Assembly: GCA_001593865.1 (NCBI GenBank)
Contig: LUCB01000005.1
Span: 1 to 64,000, forward strand
DNA: 64,000 nucleotides
DNA from: Candidatus Bathyarchaeota archaeon B24
GTDB taxonomy: Archaea; Thermoproteota; CALKCG01; B24
Reading direction: 5' to 3'
The translations under genes were made by a program, and so were the position numbers. This document shows, piece after piece, positions 33,068 to 42,244 of this stretch (the stretch's first letter is position 1; the number at the start of each line of letters is the position of its first letter). The notes under the pieces are model-generated. The model was given only the letters and a program-made list of their open reading frames with translations. It was not told the origin of the DNA and ran no database searches.

Positions 33068-34276
33068 TTGAACCCCTCAGACATCCTCAGGCTGGTCGTG
33101 AGGGCGGTGACCGAGCGTAGACTACGTTCGACCCTGACGATCCTAGGGATAGTCATAGGCCCTGCGGCTATGATCGCCATAATCGGGGCCACCAAAGGCT
33201 TCACTCATGTGATCACGGAGCAGCTAACCTCTCTAGGTCAGAACACGGTCATAGTGTTCCCCGCTAAAGACTACAAGCTAACCTACTCAGATGTCCTTAG
33301 GATCAGGCGTATACCGTTCATATCGCATGTGACGCCTTTCTACCAGGCGTCGGGGGAGCTCAGAAAACCCGACGGTGAAAAGGTTAGGGTGACGATCTAC
33401 GCGTTCGACCTAGTGATTCTAACAAGAGTTATCGCCGGTCTAGAGGTCGAGGAGGGTAGGATACCTCCCGCTAAGGCCTATGCGTCTTGCGTCTTAGGCT
33501 CCGATATCGCGTCCTCGGAGAAAACGGGTGCGAGGCTTTACAAGCCAGGCGCGGCTCTAACGGTCAAGGTGCCGGTCATAGAGGACGACTCGATAACGGT
33601 GAAGAATCTCAACTTCATAGTCTCCGCGGTCTTGAAGCCCTACGGGACGATGATGCTCGTCAACCCGGATAAGTCTATATTTCTACCCCTTGACGCCGGT
33701 AAGGCTCTGCTGGCTCAGCAATACTACACCGGGGTCTTCATAGTGGTCAGGGATGTCGACAGGGTCGAGGACGTGGTCAGCAGGGTTAGGGATATGTACG
33801 GAGACTACGTCGAGGTCGTATCGATCAAGCAGATCGCTAAAACAGTCAGCAACATCATACACGTGTTAGACGTTCTACTGTTCTCCACTTCGTCGATAAG
33901 CTTCGCCGTGGCCGTTACCGGGATAATGGCTACGATGTTCACCTCTGTTATGGAGAGGACGCGGGAGATAGGTATCATGAAGGCCGTCGGCTTCACGAGC
34001 CGGCAGATCATGATACTCATGCTTTCTGAAAGCCTCTTCATGAGCGTAGTAGGAGGGGTGACGGGTGTAGCCGTCGGAGCGGTCGGAGCGTATATACTGA
34101 CCGGTAGAACCCTCGCCTTCGCAGAGAATATAACCTTCACGGCTAAGCCGGCTATAACACCTGACCTCGTGGCCGAGGCCCTGCTCATGGCCGTCTCCGT
34201 CGGCGTGGTCGGAGGGATACTCCCCGCCTTCAGAGCCTCAAGGCTTCCGCCTGTAGAAGCGCTCAGGTATGAGTAA
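33068..34276 (+). CDS. MacB/FtsX-type ABC transporter permease
   Basis: A 402-residue permease with an N-terminal membrane helix (LTILGIVIGPAAMIAIIGA), a large extracellular domain (about 60-250) and three C-terminal helices. The cytoplasmic coupling motif ERTREIGIMKAVGFTSRQIM precedes them and the classic ending FRASRLPPVEALRYE closes the protein. This is the MacB/FtsX/LolE plan. It starts at TTG 33068 three bases after the repeat-protein stop and completes the operon. No adaptor like MacA is present, so the large repeat protein may take that place (inference). Confidence 0.9.
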   Translation: MNPSDILRLVVRAVTERRLRSTLTILGIVIGPAAMIAIIGATKGFTHVITEQLTSLGQNTVIVFPAKDYKLTYSDVLRIRRIPFISHVTPFYQASGELRKPDGEKVRVTIYAFDLVILTRVIAGLEVEEGRIPPAKAYASCVLGSDIASSEKTGARLYKPGAALTVKVPVIEDDSITVKNLNFIVSAVLKPYGTMMLVNPDKSIFLPLDAGKALLAQQYYTGVFIVVRDVDRVEDVVSRVRDMYGDYVEVVSIKQIAKTVSNIIHVLDVLLFSTSSISFAVAVTGIMATMFTSVMERTREIGIMKAVGFTSRQIMILMLSESLFMSVVGGVTGVAVGAVGAYILTGRTLAFAENITFTAKPAITPDLVAEALLMAVSVGVVGGILPAFRASRLPPVEALRYE

Positions 34277-34321
34277 AACCTTAAAACTCCATCGTCTTCT
34301 AGATTCCCAGGTGTCCACGGT

Positions 34322-35296
34322 TTGGTAGGCTTAGCTATCGTAGGTTTCGGGTCTATAGGGAGAGAACACGCGTCGAGTATAGTAAAGCTATCTGAAGCCG
34401 AGCTTGTAGGAGTCTACGATGTCTCGTATGAGGCTAGACGATTCGCCCGTGAAAAATATGGGGTTAAGTCTTATGGAAAGTTGGAGGAGCTTCTTCGGGA
34501 CCCAAGCGTCGACGGCGTGGTGGTATGCACTCCACCCTACATCCACGCAGAGGTATGCTCCAAGGCGGCGCAAGCCGGTAAGCATGTATTCTGCGAGAAA
34601 CCCTTGACCGCCTCATGGGATGATGCGTTGAAGCTAAGAGATGTCGTAAGGTCTTCCGGTATCAAGTTCATGACAGGCTTCGTCCTCAGATACTTCCCGG
34701 TCTACGTCGAGGTCGAGAAGCTCCTATCCACGGGTAAACTAGGTAAGGTATACAGCGTACTGCTAACCGACGCAGGCGGCCTATATCCCTTAGGCGCCGG
34801 CGATTTCCGGAGGTTTAAGCGTTTGAACGCGGGGATAGGTGAGCAGCTGATTCACGAGGTCGATGCGCTCAGGTTTCTAGCCGGAGACGCGGCTAAGGTC
34901 TATGCTAGAGGTGGGAGGTTTAAACACGAGGTCTTAGACTACGAGGATAACATCGTAATCCTGGCGACGATGGAGAACGGGGCGATAGGGACAATTCTCG
35001 GAAGCCTGACGGCTAAACTGTATCGGCGAGACGGCTACTTGATATGCGAGAATGGGACCGTGGCATTCGACCTGAGAAACTCGACTGTGGAGGCTAGAAT
35101 AGACGGTGAAGAGTTCAAGGTTAAACCGGAGAGAAACAACCCATTCCTTGATGAGATGAGGGACTTTGTATCATGGTTGAAAACTGGTAAAAAGCCTAAA
35201 GCGACGTTCGAAGATGGGTTTAAAGCTCAGGAGATACTCGAAGCCGCCTACAGGTCTATCGAGGAGTCCAGAGAGGTTATACTGCCTTTGAGCTGA
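34322..35296 (+). CDS. Gfo/Idh/MocA-family oxidoreductase
   Basis: A 324-residue NAD(P)-dependent sugar dehydrogenase-like protein. The Rossmann motif is GLAIVGFGSIGREH, followed by VDGVVVCTPPYIHAE and the conserved CEKPLT lysine-proline element. GIGEQLIHEVDALRFL supplies the catalytic histidine region. It begins at TTG 34322 and is the last plus-strand gene before the DUF3467 gene, which ends toward it nine bases away. The substrate cannot be deduced, but sugar or inositol derivatives are usual. Confidence 0.88.
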   Translation: MVGLAIVGFGSIGREHASSIVKLSEAELVGVYDVSYEARRFAREKYGVKSYGKLEELLRDPSVDGVVVCTPPYIHAEVCSKAAQAGKHVFCEKPLTASWDDALKLRDVVRSSGIKFMTGFVLRYFPVYVEVEKLLSTGKLGKVYSVLLTDAGGLYPLGAGDFRRFKRLNAGIGEQLIHEVDALRFLAGDAAKVYARGGRFKHEVLDYEDNIVILATMENGAIGTILGSLTAKLYRRDGYLICENGTVAFDLRNSTVEARIDGEEFKVKPERNNPFLDEMRDFVSWLKTGKKPKATFEDGFKAQEILEAAYRSIEESREVILPLS

Positions 35297-35304
35297 GCGA
35301 CCGT

Positions 35305-35637
35305 TTAAACCGCCATATACCCAGGCCCTTCGGCTCGCCGTGGTTTTTCAGGAAGCTTTATCTCACCGAATTTTCTCTCGTAGGCTTCTACGTGCTCCTT
35401 AAGCCACATGAGCAGAGCCTTCGCTTGGAAGGGATTCATGAGCAGCCTACACTGTATGGTACGTTTCACCGCTACCTTAGAGGAGTCTGGTGGCTGGGTT
35501 TCTAAAGCCCTATCCGCCATGAGCTCGTCTGTATAGACTATGGCCTCGAAGAAGCCCGGCCTATGCCCTCCGAAAACACCTGAGACGACTATGGTCCTAT
35601 AACATGGGCTACGTTCAACCTCAAACCTCACAGACAA
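35305..35637 (-). CDS. DUF3467-family protein
   Basis: A 110-residue protein with the DUF3467 pattern: an N-terminal beta hairpin (RTIVVSGVFGGHRPG), a hydrophobic middle and the C-terminal segment MNPFQAKALLMWLKEHVEAYERKFG. The family is widespread in archaea and bacteria without a demonstrated function. Its 5' end overlaps the longest reading of the divergent APH-like ORF, but that gene probably starts well downstream at 35754, leaving about 115 bases for both promoters. Confidence 0.82.
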   Translation of the reverse strand: MSVRFEVERSPCYRTIVVSGVFGGHRPGFFEAIVYTDELMADRALETQPPDSSKVAVKRTIQCRLLMNPFQAKALLMWLKEHVEAYERKFGEIKLPEKPRRAEGPGYMAV

Positions 35638-35753
35638 GCTTCATCAACCTCCCTGGGAAATGGTGTATGATCCTTGATAAGGGTATCCGTCTGGCTTCTA
35701 AATCGAACGTAGGTGAAAGCTTAAGCAGAGGAAGGGGCTTAAGGGTAAGTTGG

Positions 35754-36875
35754 ATGAACCGTTTTATCGAGCTTAAAGTCGGTTCCTACACCGTGGCGTT
35801 TAGACGGGATTCCCTAGAGAGATATCTGAAGAAACGTTTCTCCGGTGAGGTAAAGCTTGTCGATGTACGTAAGCTCGGTGAGGGCTTCCATAACGCAGGT
35901 TTCATGCTCGACTTCAAGCTGAACGGAAAACCGAGAAGCCTCGTCATGAGGGTCGTCCGAGGCGACACCGGTTGGGGTCACGACTACCCAAGCGATAGGG
36001 CTTCCGTGCTTCTGCTACAGCATATGCTCTACAACTCCGCCCCCGAGGGGACGTGCATCCCGTCTATAGACGTCCTAGCCGTTATGAAGGACGGGTCTCT
36101 AACCTCGCTTGGAGAATCGGTGGAGTTCATACACCTAGTAGAGCCTCTCACAGAAGAACACGGCCGGCCCTACGTAGACTACCTAGTCGATGTAGCGGAA
36201 AGAGGATGCTTGACGGATATGGATAGACGTATGTGTCTCAGATGCTCAGAGTACCTGGCGAGCCTACACTCGGAGAAGGTCGAAAACAGGAACCTCTACA
36301 TCAGGCATATAAGAGACCTCGTGGGGCACGGAGAGATGCTCATGGGTGTTATAGACACATATCCGGAGGAGCTGGACTTTATATCGGAAGAGGAGCTGTG
36401 CCGTATAGAGGTCGAAGCCGTGAAGTGGAGGAACCGTCTGAAAAGGAAAACCTACCGGCTCTCTAGGATACACGGAGACTTCCACCCGTTCGGGAACATA
36501 CGGTTCAAAAGAGACGGCTCCATCATGGCCCTAGACCTCTCCAGAGAAATGTACGGTGAACCCGCAGACGACGTCTCGGCTTTGACGATAAACTACATTT
36601 TTATAAGTATATGGAGGCTCGGCTCCCTCGAAGAACCCTTCATACAGCTTCTGAGACTCTTCTACCGTGACTACCTCAACCGAACGGGGGACGAGGAATT
36701 GCTCAAGGTTATACAGCCGTTCTACGCGTTCAGGGGAATGGTCGTAGCTCATCCGCTGTACTATCCAGATATGCGTAGAGAGCAGAGGCGTATGCTCGTC
36801 AACTTCGTCCTCAACGTCCTAGAGACCGAGGAGTTCAACCCCGACGAGGTGGAAAGATACATCAAGCCGCCTTAG
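35754..36875 (+). CDS. Aminoglycoside phosphotransferase/choline kinase-like protein
   Basis: A protein kinase-like fold phosphotransferase of about 373 residues. The catalytic-loop motif is HGDFHPFGN and the metal-binding motif is ALDLSREMYGEPADDVS, as in APH enzymes. N-terminal lobe elements include the KLGEGFHNAGF nucleotide loop and the lysine in RSLVMRVVRG. It should phosphorylate a small molecule; the substrate is unknown. The ORF track begins at 35604, but ATG 35754 (MNRFIELKVGSYTVAF) is preferred because the upstream extension overlaps the divergent DUF3467 gene. Its stop overlaps the stop of truD by four bases (TTAG). Confidence 0.8.
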   Translation: MNRFIELKVGSYTVAFRRDSLERYLKKRFSGEVKLVDVRKLGEGFHNAGFMLDFKLNGKPRSLVMRVVRGDTGWGHDYPSDRASVLLLQHMLYNSAPEGTCIPSIDVLAVMKDGSLTSLGESVEFIHLVEPLTEEHGRPYVDYLVDVAERGCLTDMDRRMCLRCSEYLASLHSEKVENRNLYIRHIRDLVGHGEMLMGVIDTYPEELDFISEEELCRIEVEAVKWRNRLKRKTYRLSRIHGDFHPFGNIRFKRDGSIMALDLSREMYGEPADDVSALTINYIFISIWRLGSLEEPFIQLLRLFYRDYLNRTGDEELLKVIQPFYAFRGMVVAHPLYYPDMRREQRRMLVNFVLNVLETEEFNPDEVERYIKPP

Positions 36876-38128
36876 AAACCAGCCTTCAAAGGGTCTTGCT
36901 TGAGAAGCTCCCTCAGAAGAACTGTGGCGTATCCGCCTTGAGGCAGTGTGAAGGAGAGAACCGGTTTAGAACCTGGCTGAACCGTTAGCTTAAGCTCTGT
37001 GAACTTCATGAAGACTTCCCTGAAAACAGCCTTACACTTTATACCCAGCTCTTCGACCTTAAACTCCTCAGGTTTAACGTCCTCCTCGGCCATGACCTCC
37101 CTGATGAGTTCTCCAGGTCTCCCTCTAAGCCTCTCGAACCTGACACCTACTCCTGGGGCCACCATGTAGATGACCGATAGACCGCGTCTAACCATCGAGC
37201 TGTCTTTAGCGCCTCTGACTATGTCGCCCTCCATTATGGCCGTCGGGTCGAGCTTCGTCTCTATAAGCCGTCTACTCAGAGCCAGGTTAAACAGGTAAGA
37301 CTGGTATCCGGACACGTAGAGCAGTCGTAGGCTTCTAGGTAAATGTTTGAGAACCTCAAGAGGGCTATGGCCCTCTAGGAGTTTTCTGACGACAAGCCTC
37401 TCGTAGAAGAGGGTTCTGGGATATTTTTCAAGCGCCTCCTTAAGCTTTCCCTCTTCGAAAAGCCTTCTAGCCTCATACGATAGCGGAGGCTCCCATGGAT
37501 ATGGATTTCCGGCTATCTCCCTCACGGCGGCATCCCACATGCGTTTAACTATGAACCTACCGACGACGTGGGTGTTCGGTCTTCTGACACCGAACCTCTG
37601 ATACCCGTAGAAACCAGGTATACCAGATAGCTCTGATAGCTCTTTCAACGCGTCTATGAACTTCTTGAGCTCCCCCTTATCTCGTAGAGACACGGCTATC
37701 TTGAACCTGTTGCCTCTTAAAGCACCGGGTCTAAGCCTCCTGTTGGAGTAGCCGACAAGCCTCAGGCTTACACGTCCATCGTCTAGGTTCTCCTTGACCT
37801 CGGATAGCCTGTCGGCTGGGACAGTGATATACTGTCTAGTAACGGCCACGGTATCCTTCAAACCAGCGTATCTTACGTCCTTGACCGAGACTCCTAGAAG
37901 CCTAGCCACCCTCCTAACGGCGGTGAACGTATCCATACGCCTCTTCTCCATAAGATACACGGCGTATCCCCTCTCCATACGCCGCTCGACTATCCTCAAG
38001 TCCGTGACCTCCTCGACCTCGAAGTCTTCGACCTTCTCCCTTATCCTACCGGCCACAGGTGGGCTTCTAGTCACATAGACCAGCATTCCGACTCTCTTAT
38101 CGATCTCGGGCGGCTCTATGGTCTTCAC
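36872..38128 (-). CDS. truD: tRNA pseudouridine(13) synthase TruD
   Basis: The 418-residue enzyme isomerises uridine 13 in tRNA. The catalytic aspartate is in YAGLKDTVAVTRQYI, and further TruD elements are GNRFKIAVSLR and FYGYQRFGVRRPNTH. The insert domain is of archaeal size, so the protein is longer than E. coli TruD. It converges with the APH-like gene through a 4-base stop overlap. It runs in the same direction as moaA immediately upstream (18 bases), which may be co-transcribed although functionally unrelated. Confidence 0.93.
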   Translation of the reverse strand: MKTIEPPEIDKRVGMLVYVTRSPPVAGRIREKVEDFEVEEVTDLRIVERRMERGYAVYLMEKRRMDTFTAVRRVARLLGVSVKDVRYAGLKDTVAVTRQYITVPADRLSEVKENLDDGRVSLRLVGYSNRRLRPGALRGNRFKIAVSLRDKGELKKFIDALKELSELSGIPGFYGYQRFGVRRPNTHVVGRFIVKRMWDAAVREIAGNPYPWEPPLSYEARRLFEEGKLKEALEKYPRTLFYERLVVRKLLEGHSPLEVLKHLPRSLRLLYVSGYQSYLFNLALSRRLIETKLDPTAIMEGDIVRGAKDSSMVRRGLSVIYMVAPGVGVRFERLRGRPGELIREVMAEEDVKPEEFKVEELGIKCKAVFREVFMKFTELKLTVQPGSKPVLSFTLPQGGYATVLLRELLKQDPLKAGF

Positions 38129-38146
38129 TCCGACATCACCGCGGCT

Positions 38147-39073
38147 TCAGACCTGTGGTTTGAAGAATGGCTCACGGAGCTCTACGGCCTTCAAGAATAT
38201 CCTTTTAAGCTCCTCGTCTGAAGCCCCCCTGCGTAGGGCCGTTAGGATATCAACGTGGTTATCGCTTCTCAGCAAACACGGTTTTAGGTAGCCGTCTGAA
38301 GTAACCCTCATACGAGTACAGTTTGCGCAGAACTCTGTGTTATGCATGGGTTTAACCACCTCGACCTCTACCCCGTCAGGTAGCACATACCTGCGACGAC
38401 GGTGAAGCCGTCTAACATAGACCTTCGAAGCCCTACGTTCAAGCTCCCTCTCGATCCACGAGATATCCGCATGGAATCTCTTGAAGATATCGTCTGAGAC
38501 GTTGGACGTTTCCAGCTCTATCACCTGAAGTATCGCACCCACCTCGCCGGCGAAGTCGACCATGCTCCAGACCTCGTCTTCGTTGACCCCCTTCAAGACA
38601 ACCATGTTCAGCTTCACGGGGCTTAACCCGGCCTCGACGGCCGCCTCGACTCCGTCTAGAACTTTCCCTAGCCCGTCTAAACCGGTTATCTGTTTAAACA
38701 CCCTAGGCTTGAGAGAAGGTAGGCTAACGTTAACCCTCATCAAACCGGCCTCTCTGAGAGGCTCAGCCAGCTCCCTTAGGAGGTAGCCGTTCGTCGTCAT
38801 ACCCAGATCGTCCAGTGGACCAAGATTGTTTATAGCCGAAACCACGTCGACCACGTCTTCCCTCAGAAGCGGCTCTCCACCGGTTAGCTTAAACTTCCTG
38901 ATATCGAACCTGTAGGCTATTTCAGCTATCTTAGCTATCTCCTCTACGGTCATCTCCCCCCTAGGTGTACCTACCTCGCCCTCTCTATGGCAGAAGAAGC
39001 ATCTAAACATGCACCTTTGGGTTATCGATATCCTAAGCCTATCGACGACCCGTCCATACCTATCGGTAAGCAT
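38147..39073 (-). CDS. moaA: GTP 3',8-cyclase MoaA
   Basis: A 308-residue radical SAM enzyme that converts GTP to 3',8-cH2GTP, the first step of molybdopterin (or tungstopterin) synthesis. The first cluster motif is CMFRCFFC (about 19-26), then LTGGEPLLR and TNGYLL. The second cluster's cysteines are in CANCTRMRVTSDGYLKPCLL. The archaeal length lacks a long C-terminal GG tail. MoaA, together with the MoaD-like protein at 13676, indicates a Moco/Wco enzyme in this organism. TruD follows on the same strand. Confidence 0.93.
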   Translation of the reverse strand: MLTDRYGRVVDRLRISITQRCMFRCFFCHREGEVGTPRGEMTVEEIAKIAEIAYRFDIRKFKLTGGEPLLREDVVDVVSAINNLGPLDDLGMTTNGYLLRELAEPLREAGLMRVNVSLPSLKPRVFKQITGLDGLGKVLDGVEAAVEAGLSPVKLNMVVLKGVNEDEVWSMVDFAGEVGAILQVIELETSNVSDDIFKRFHADISWIERELERRASKVYVRRLHRRRRYVLPDGVEVEVVKPMHNTEFCANCTRMRVTSDGYLKPCLLRSDNHVDILTALRRGASDEELKRIFLKAVELREPFFKPQV

Positions 39074-39196
39074 ATACGCTCAACTTCCCCACTAAACTAG
39101 CTAAACGCGGTAGTTTAAGAATAGCGGTTAGACGACGTCTAAACCCCGACGCGGGAGGGTTTAAAAGCCTGTTACCGTGTTTAAACCGGTGGAAAG

Positions 39197-40225
39197 GTGT
39201 CCGGCTTGGCGGGTAAGCTTCCTGTAAGGCTTCTGAGAAAATACGTCTTTAGCCGTGTCGGTTTAAGAGACCCAGACGTGATAGTCGGCCCATCCTACGG
39301 GGAGGATGCCTCGGTCATAAAGGTATGCGACGGTAAGGTTCTAGTCGTACACTCCGACCCTATAACAGGCGCTGAGAAGAGGCTTGGATGGCTTGCGGTG
39401 CATATACCGTGCAACGATATAGCAGTCCGTGGGGCTAAACCCAGGTGGCTATTGCCAACACTCCTGCTGCCGGAAAAAACGGGTGAGGATGTCTTAGACG
39501 AGATAACCGCTCAGATGGACGAGGCTGCCTCTGAGATAGGTGTGATGATAGTCGGAGGCCATACGGAGTACACCGTCGGCATAGACCGGCCGCTCGTAGC
39601 CGTAACGGCTATGGGTTTAACAGATGAAGACCGTTATGTGACGACGTCGGGTGCCGAACCGGGCGACCTCGTCGTGATGACCAAAACCGCAGCCGTCGAA
39701 GGTACAGCCATCCTAGCCTCAGACATGGCAGACCTACTATCGTCTAAGGGGGTTCCAGAAGATGTCTTAGCCGAAGCTAGGAGATACTCCGGTTTTATCA
39801 GCGTCGTAGAGGAGGCTCTGACCCTAGCCGAAGTCGGGGTGGACGCTATGCACGACCCCACAGAGGGAGGGCTTCTAGGCGGCTTAGCCGAGATGGCTTA
39901 CGCGTCAGGCGTATTGATAGAGGCGTGGGAGGATAAGATACCGGTCTCGACAGAGACGAGAACCATATGCGGTGCATTAGGTATAGACCCTCTGAAGCTC
40001 ATAAGCTCTGGCGTGGTCGTAGCCGCTATACGTGAGGATAAGGTTGAAGAGGCCTCCAGACGGTTGAAAAAGCTTGGCGGCCGTCTGACGGTGATAGGCA
40101 GGGTTGTCGAGGGAAAGGGGCTTAAACTCTACAGGTCTGATGGCCATGTGGAGTACGTCGGGGAGTTCGTAGAGGACGAGTTGTTCAAACTGCTCTCAAG
40201 GCTAAAGGCGGGTAGGAACCTTTAA
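39197..40225 (+). CDS. AIR synthase-related protein (HypE/ThiL-like)
   Basis: A 342-residue protein of the PurM/ThiL/HypE fold: GEDASVIKV and GWLAVHIPCNDIAVRGAKPRWL in the N-terminal domain, GGHTEYTVG, then MHDPTEGGLLGGLAEMAYASG and ISSGVVVAAI in the C-terminal one. Family members use ATP to activate acyl or formyl groups, as in purine, thiamine or NiFe-hydrogenase maturation. It resembles archaeal HypE-like proteins but lacks an obvious C-terminal cysteine tail, so a hydrogenase role is not supported here. A ThiI gene follows 23 bases later. Confidence 0.8.
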   Translation: MSGLAGKLPVRLLRKYVFSRVGLRDPDVIVGPSYGEDASVIKVCDGKVLVVHSDPITGAEKRLGWLAVHIPCNDIAVRGAKPRWLLPTLLLPEKTGEDVLDEITAQMDEAASEIGVMIVGGHTEYTVGIDRPLVAVTAMGLTDEDRYVTTSGAEPGDLVVMTKTAAVEGTAILASDMADLLSSKGVPEDVLAEARRYSGFISVVEEALTLAEVGVDAMHDPTEGGLLGGLAEMAYASGVLIEAWEDKIPVSTETRTICGALGIDPLKLISSGVVVAAIREDKVEEASRRLKKLGGRLTVIGRVVEGKGLKLYRSDGHVEYVGEFVEDELFKLLSRLKAGRNL

Positions 40226-40254
40226 TTCACCCCTCTAAGCTTTACCAGTTGAAG

Positions 40255-41427
40255 ATGGGGCTTTCTTGGAACGGTATCCTAGCCGCCTACGGGGAACTGG
40301 CTTTAAAGTCCAAGACCGTTAGGAGACGCTTCGTGAGGAAACTCATCTCCAACATAGAGACCGGGTTATCCAACATAGGTGTGAAAGCCCGCGTCGCCCA
40401 CAGATGGTCTCGGATACTCGTAGAGACCGAGGACGTGGAGCCGGCTCTTAAGGTTTTAAAAAGGGTTTTCGGCCTCGTCTATGTATCGCCCTACTGCTTC
40501 GTCAAGTTAGACCGTCTTGAGGAGTTCATAGCCGAGAACTCTGTCAGACTGGTCGAAGGAGCCGAAAGCTTCGCCGTCAGGGTTAGAAGAACCGGCCGCC
40601 ACGACTTCACGAGTATAGACCTCGAGAGACGTTTAGGCGCCATAGTGAAAGGCAAGACCGGCTTAAGGGTCTCGCTGGATAACCCGGATAGAACGGTTTT
40701 CGTCGAGGTCCATGACGATGAGTGCTACGTCTACACCGAGAAATTCGAAGCCCCTGGGGGGTTGCCGCTAGGCACAGCCGGTAAGGTTGTGGCCTTAGTC
40801 TCCACAGGTATCGATAGCCCCGTGGCTTCGTGGCTTATGATGAGACGTGGTTGCTCGGTAACGGTTTTACACGCCTGGATAAGCGGTATGGATACAGACC
40901 CCTGCGCTCGTAAATTCATCGACCTAGTCGAGGTTTTGAAGAGTTGGCACGTAGGCGTAGATATGCCTGTATATGTATACCGGCACGGCGACGCCTTAAA
41001 AGCCATCCGTGAAGCGGCTTCAAACTACACATGTATACTGTGTAAGAGGCTTATGGTCAGGGTAGCGGAGAAGCTTGCAGAGAGGATAGGGGCCAAAGCT
41101 ATCGTGACGGGGGAGAACCTCGCACAGGTGGCCTCCCAAACCCTAGAAAACCTATATGCAATAGATGCGGCGACCGAGATCCCTGTACTCAGACCGCTGA
41201 TAGGCTTCGACAAAGACGAAACGGTCGAGCTGGCTAAGAAACTAGGGACCTACGAGATAAGCGTAAGGATAGACCCCGGATGCTCGGCCAGGGACGTATG
41301 CTGGGGCAAGCCCCCCAAACCGGTCACAAAGGCTAAGCTCGAGAAGGTGCTGATGCTGGAAGAAACAATTCAAGCCGAGAGGCTCGTAGAGAAAGCTCTC
41401 GATACACTCGAGGAATTACGCGGATAG
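40255..41427 (+). CDS. thiI: tRNA 4-thiouridine synthetase ThiI (archaeal type)
   Basis: The enzyme (about 390 residues) has an N-terminal ferredoxin-like and THUMP region (about 1-165) and a PP-loop domain with the ATP motif VSTGIDSPVASW. The paired cysteines in YTCILCKRLM match the archaeal CxxC needed for sulfur transfer or Fe-S binding. There is no C-terminal rhodanese domain, as usual in archaea. It makes 4-thiouridine in tRNA and may supply thiamine sulfur. The ORF track starts at TTG 40249; ATG 40255 fits as well. Confidence 0.9.
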   Translation: MGLSWNGILAAYGELALKSKTVRRRFVRKLISNIETGLSNIGVKARVAHRWSRILVETEDVEPALKVLKRVFGLVYVSPYCFVKLDRLEEFIAENSVRLVEGAESFAVRVRRTGRHDFTSIDLERRLGAIVKGKTGLRVSLDNPDRTVFVEVHDDECYVYTEKFEAPGGLPLGTAGKVVALVSTGIDSPVASWLMMRRGCSVTVLHAWISGMDTDPCARKFIDLVEVLKSWHVGVDMPVYVYRHGDALKAIREAASNYTCILCKRLMVRVAEKLAERIGAKAIVTGENLAQVASQTLENLYAIDAATEIPVLRPLIGFDKDETVELAKKLGTYEISVRIDPGCSARDVCWGKPPKPVTKAKLEKVLMLEETIQAERLVEKALDTLEELRG

Positions 41428-41471
41428 GTATAGACATCACTAAGTTCATGATATATTAGGAATAAGGAGTC

Positions 41472-41858
41472 CTATGGTACTACGGTCAACCACGGTACTC
41501 TCCTAAAGTCTTCATCAAGTGAGACGATCGTATCTATTCCATAATATCTACATGTAATCGCTATTAAAGCGTCATTGGGAAGAAGGTTATAGTCTACAAT
41601 TACCTTAACTATTTCTTCGAGACTTATAGGCTCAACAGGTAGTAACGTCACGGCTTGGAAGAATTCCACTATGGGCTCTAAATTTAATCGCATTCCTGTT
41701 CTCAGAAGAGCTCTACGATATACGTGTAAGGTTTCGAGGAAAACTACTATGTTAGAGCAGAGACGTTCATAACCGTCAAGTAGGTTCACGACATCAGGTT
41801 TACCCTTAAGATACCATACCACAGCGTTGGTGTCAACGAATATACTCCCCCTTCTCAA
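41472..41858 (-). CDS. PIN-domain toxin (VapC-like)
   Basis: A 128-residue PIN nuclease with acidic residues at the expected sites: FVDTNAVVWYL at the N-terminus, a middle FLETLH, LPNDALIA, and DTIVSLDEDF at the end. VapC toxins are Mg2+-dependent ribonucleases that often cut tRNA or rRNA. The antitoxin gene precedes it with a 26-base overlap, giving tight translational coupling. AT-richer composition than the flanking housekeeping genes suggests acquisition. Confidence 0.88.
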   Translation of the reverse strand: MRRGSIFVDTNAVVWYLKGKPDVVNLLDGYERLCSNIVVFLETLHVYRRALLRTGMRLNLEPIVEFFQAVTLLPVEPISLEEIVKVIVDYNLLPNDALIAITCRYYGIDTIVSLDEDFRRVPWLTVVP

Positions 41859-42051
41859 CTTCTCTTAGCGCCTCCTTCAAAACATCTTCTGAAATTTTAC
41901 TGTAGGCTCCCTTATGATCTTTCCAACATTTCCCTCTGCCTCTAGGCTTTTTCTCTATCCTAACCAGAACCCTCTCTCCTTCCTTTAAACCAAGCTCTCC
42001 TAAGGGTCTTAATACACCCTTCTCGTACACAGCTTCAACAATCCTAGACAT
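41833..42051 (-). CDS. AF2212-like (DUF104) antitoxin
   Basis: A 72-residue protein with the DUF104/AF2212 signature: IVEAVYEKGVLRPLGELGLKEGE followed by RVLVRIE. This forms the beta-barrel-like N-terminal domain of many archaeal antitoxins. The C-terminal helix (about 48-70) should bind and block the PIN toxin. It overlaps the toxin start by 26 bases. As a type II pair it would stabilise the locus or respond to stress; autoregulation through the N-terminal domain is usual in such systems. Confidence 0.87.
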   Translation of the reverse strand: MSRIVEAVYEKGVLRPLGELGLKEGERVLVRIEKKPRGRGKCWKDHKGAYSKISEDVLKEALREVEKGEYIR

Positions 42052-42244
42052 AACATCACCTATCAGAGATTGTAGATGTGTATCATATAAGCATATGGCC
42101 GTATCACCCCTCTTTAGTCAACGATCTATCAACCTAAAGTTTTCTCATACTGGTTAAAGCAAAATAGGGTTCTATAAGAGGGTTATCGACGCTTATGATT
42201 ACGATACATTTAAAGTTGAGCTCCGGTATAGAGCCGTTTTCGAG
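42052..42244. other. Divergent intergenic region
   Basis: A 193-base spacer between the antitoxin and the HAD gene. ATTTAAAG near 42209-42216 is a TATA candidate for the HAD gene. No small RNA is recognised. Confidence 0.3.
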
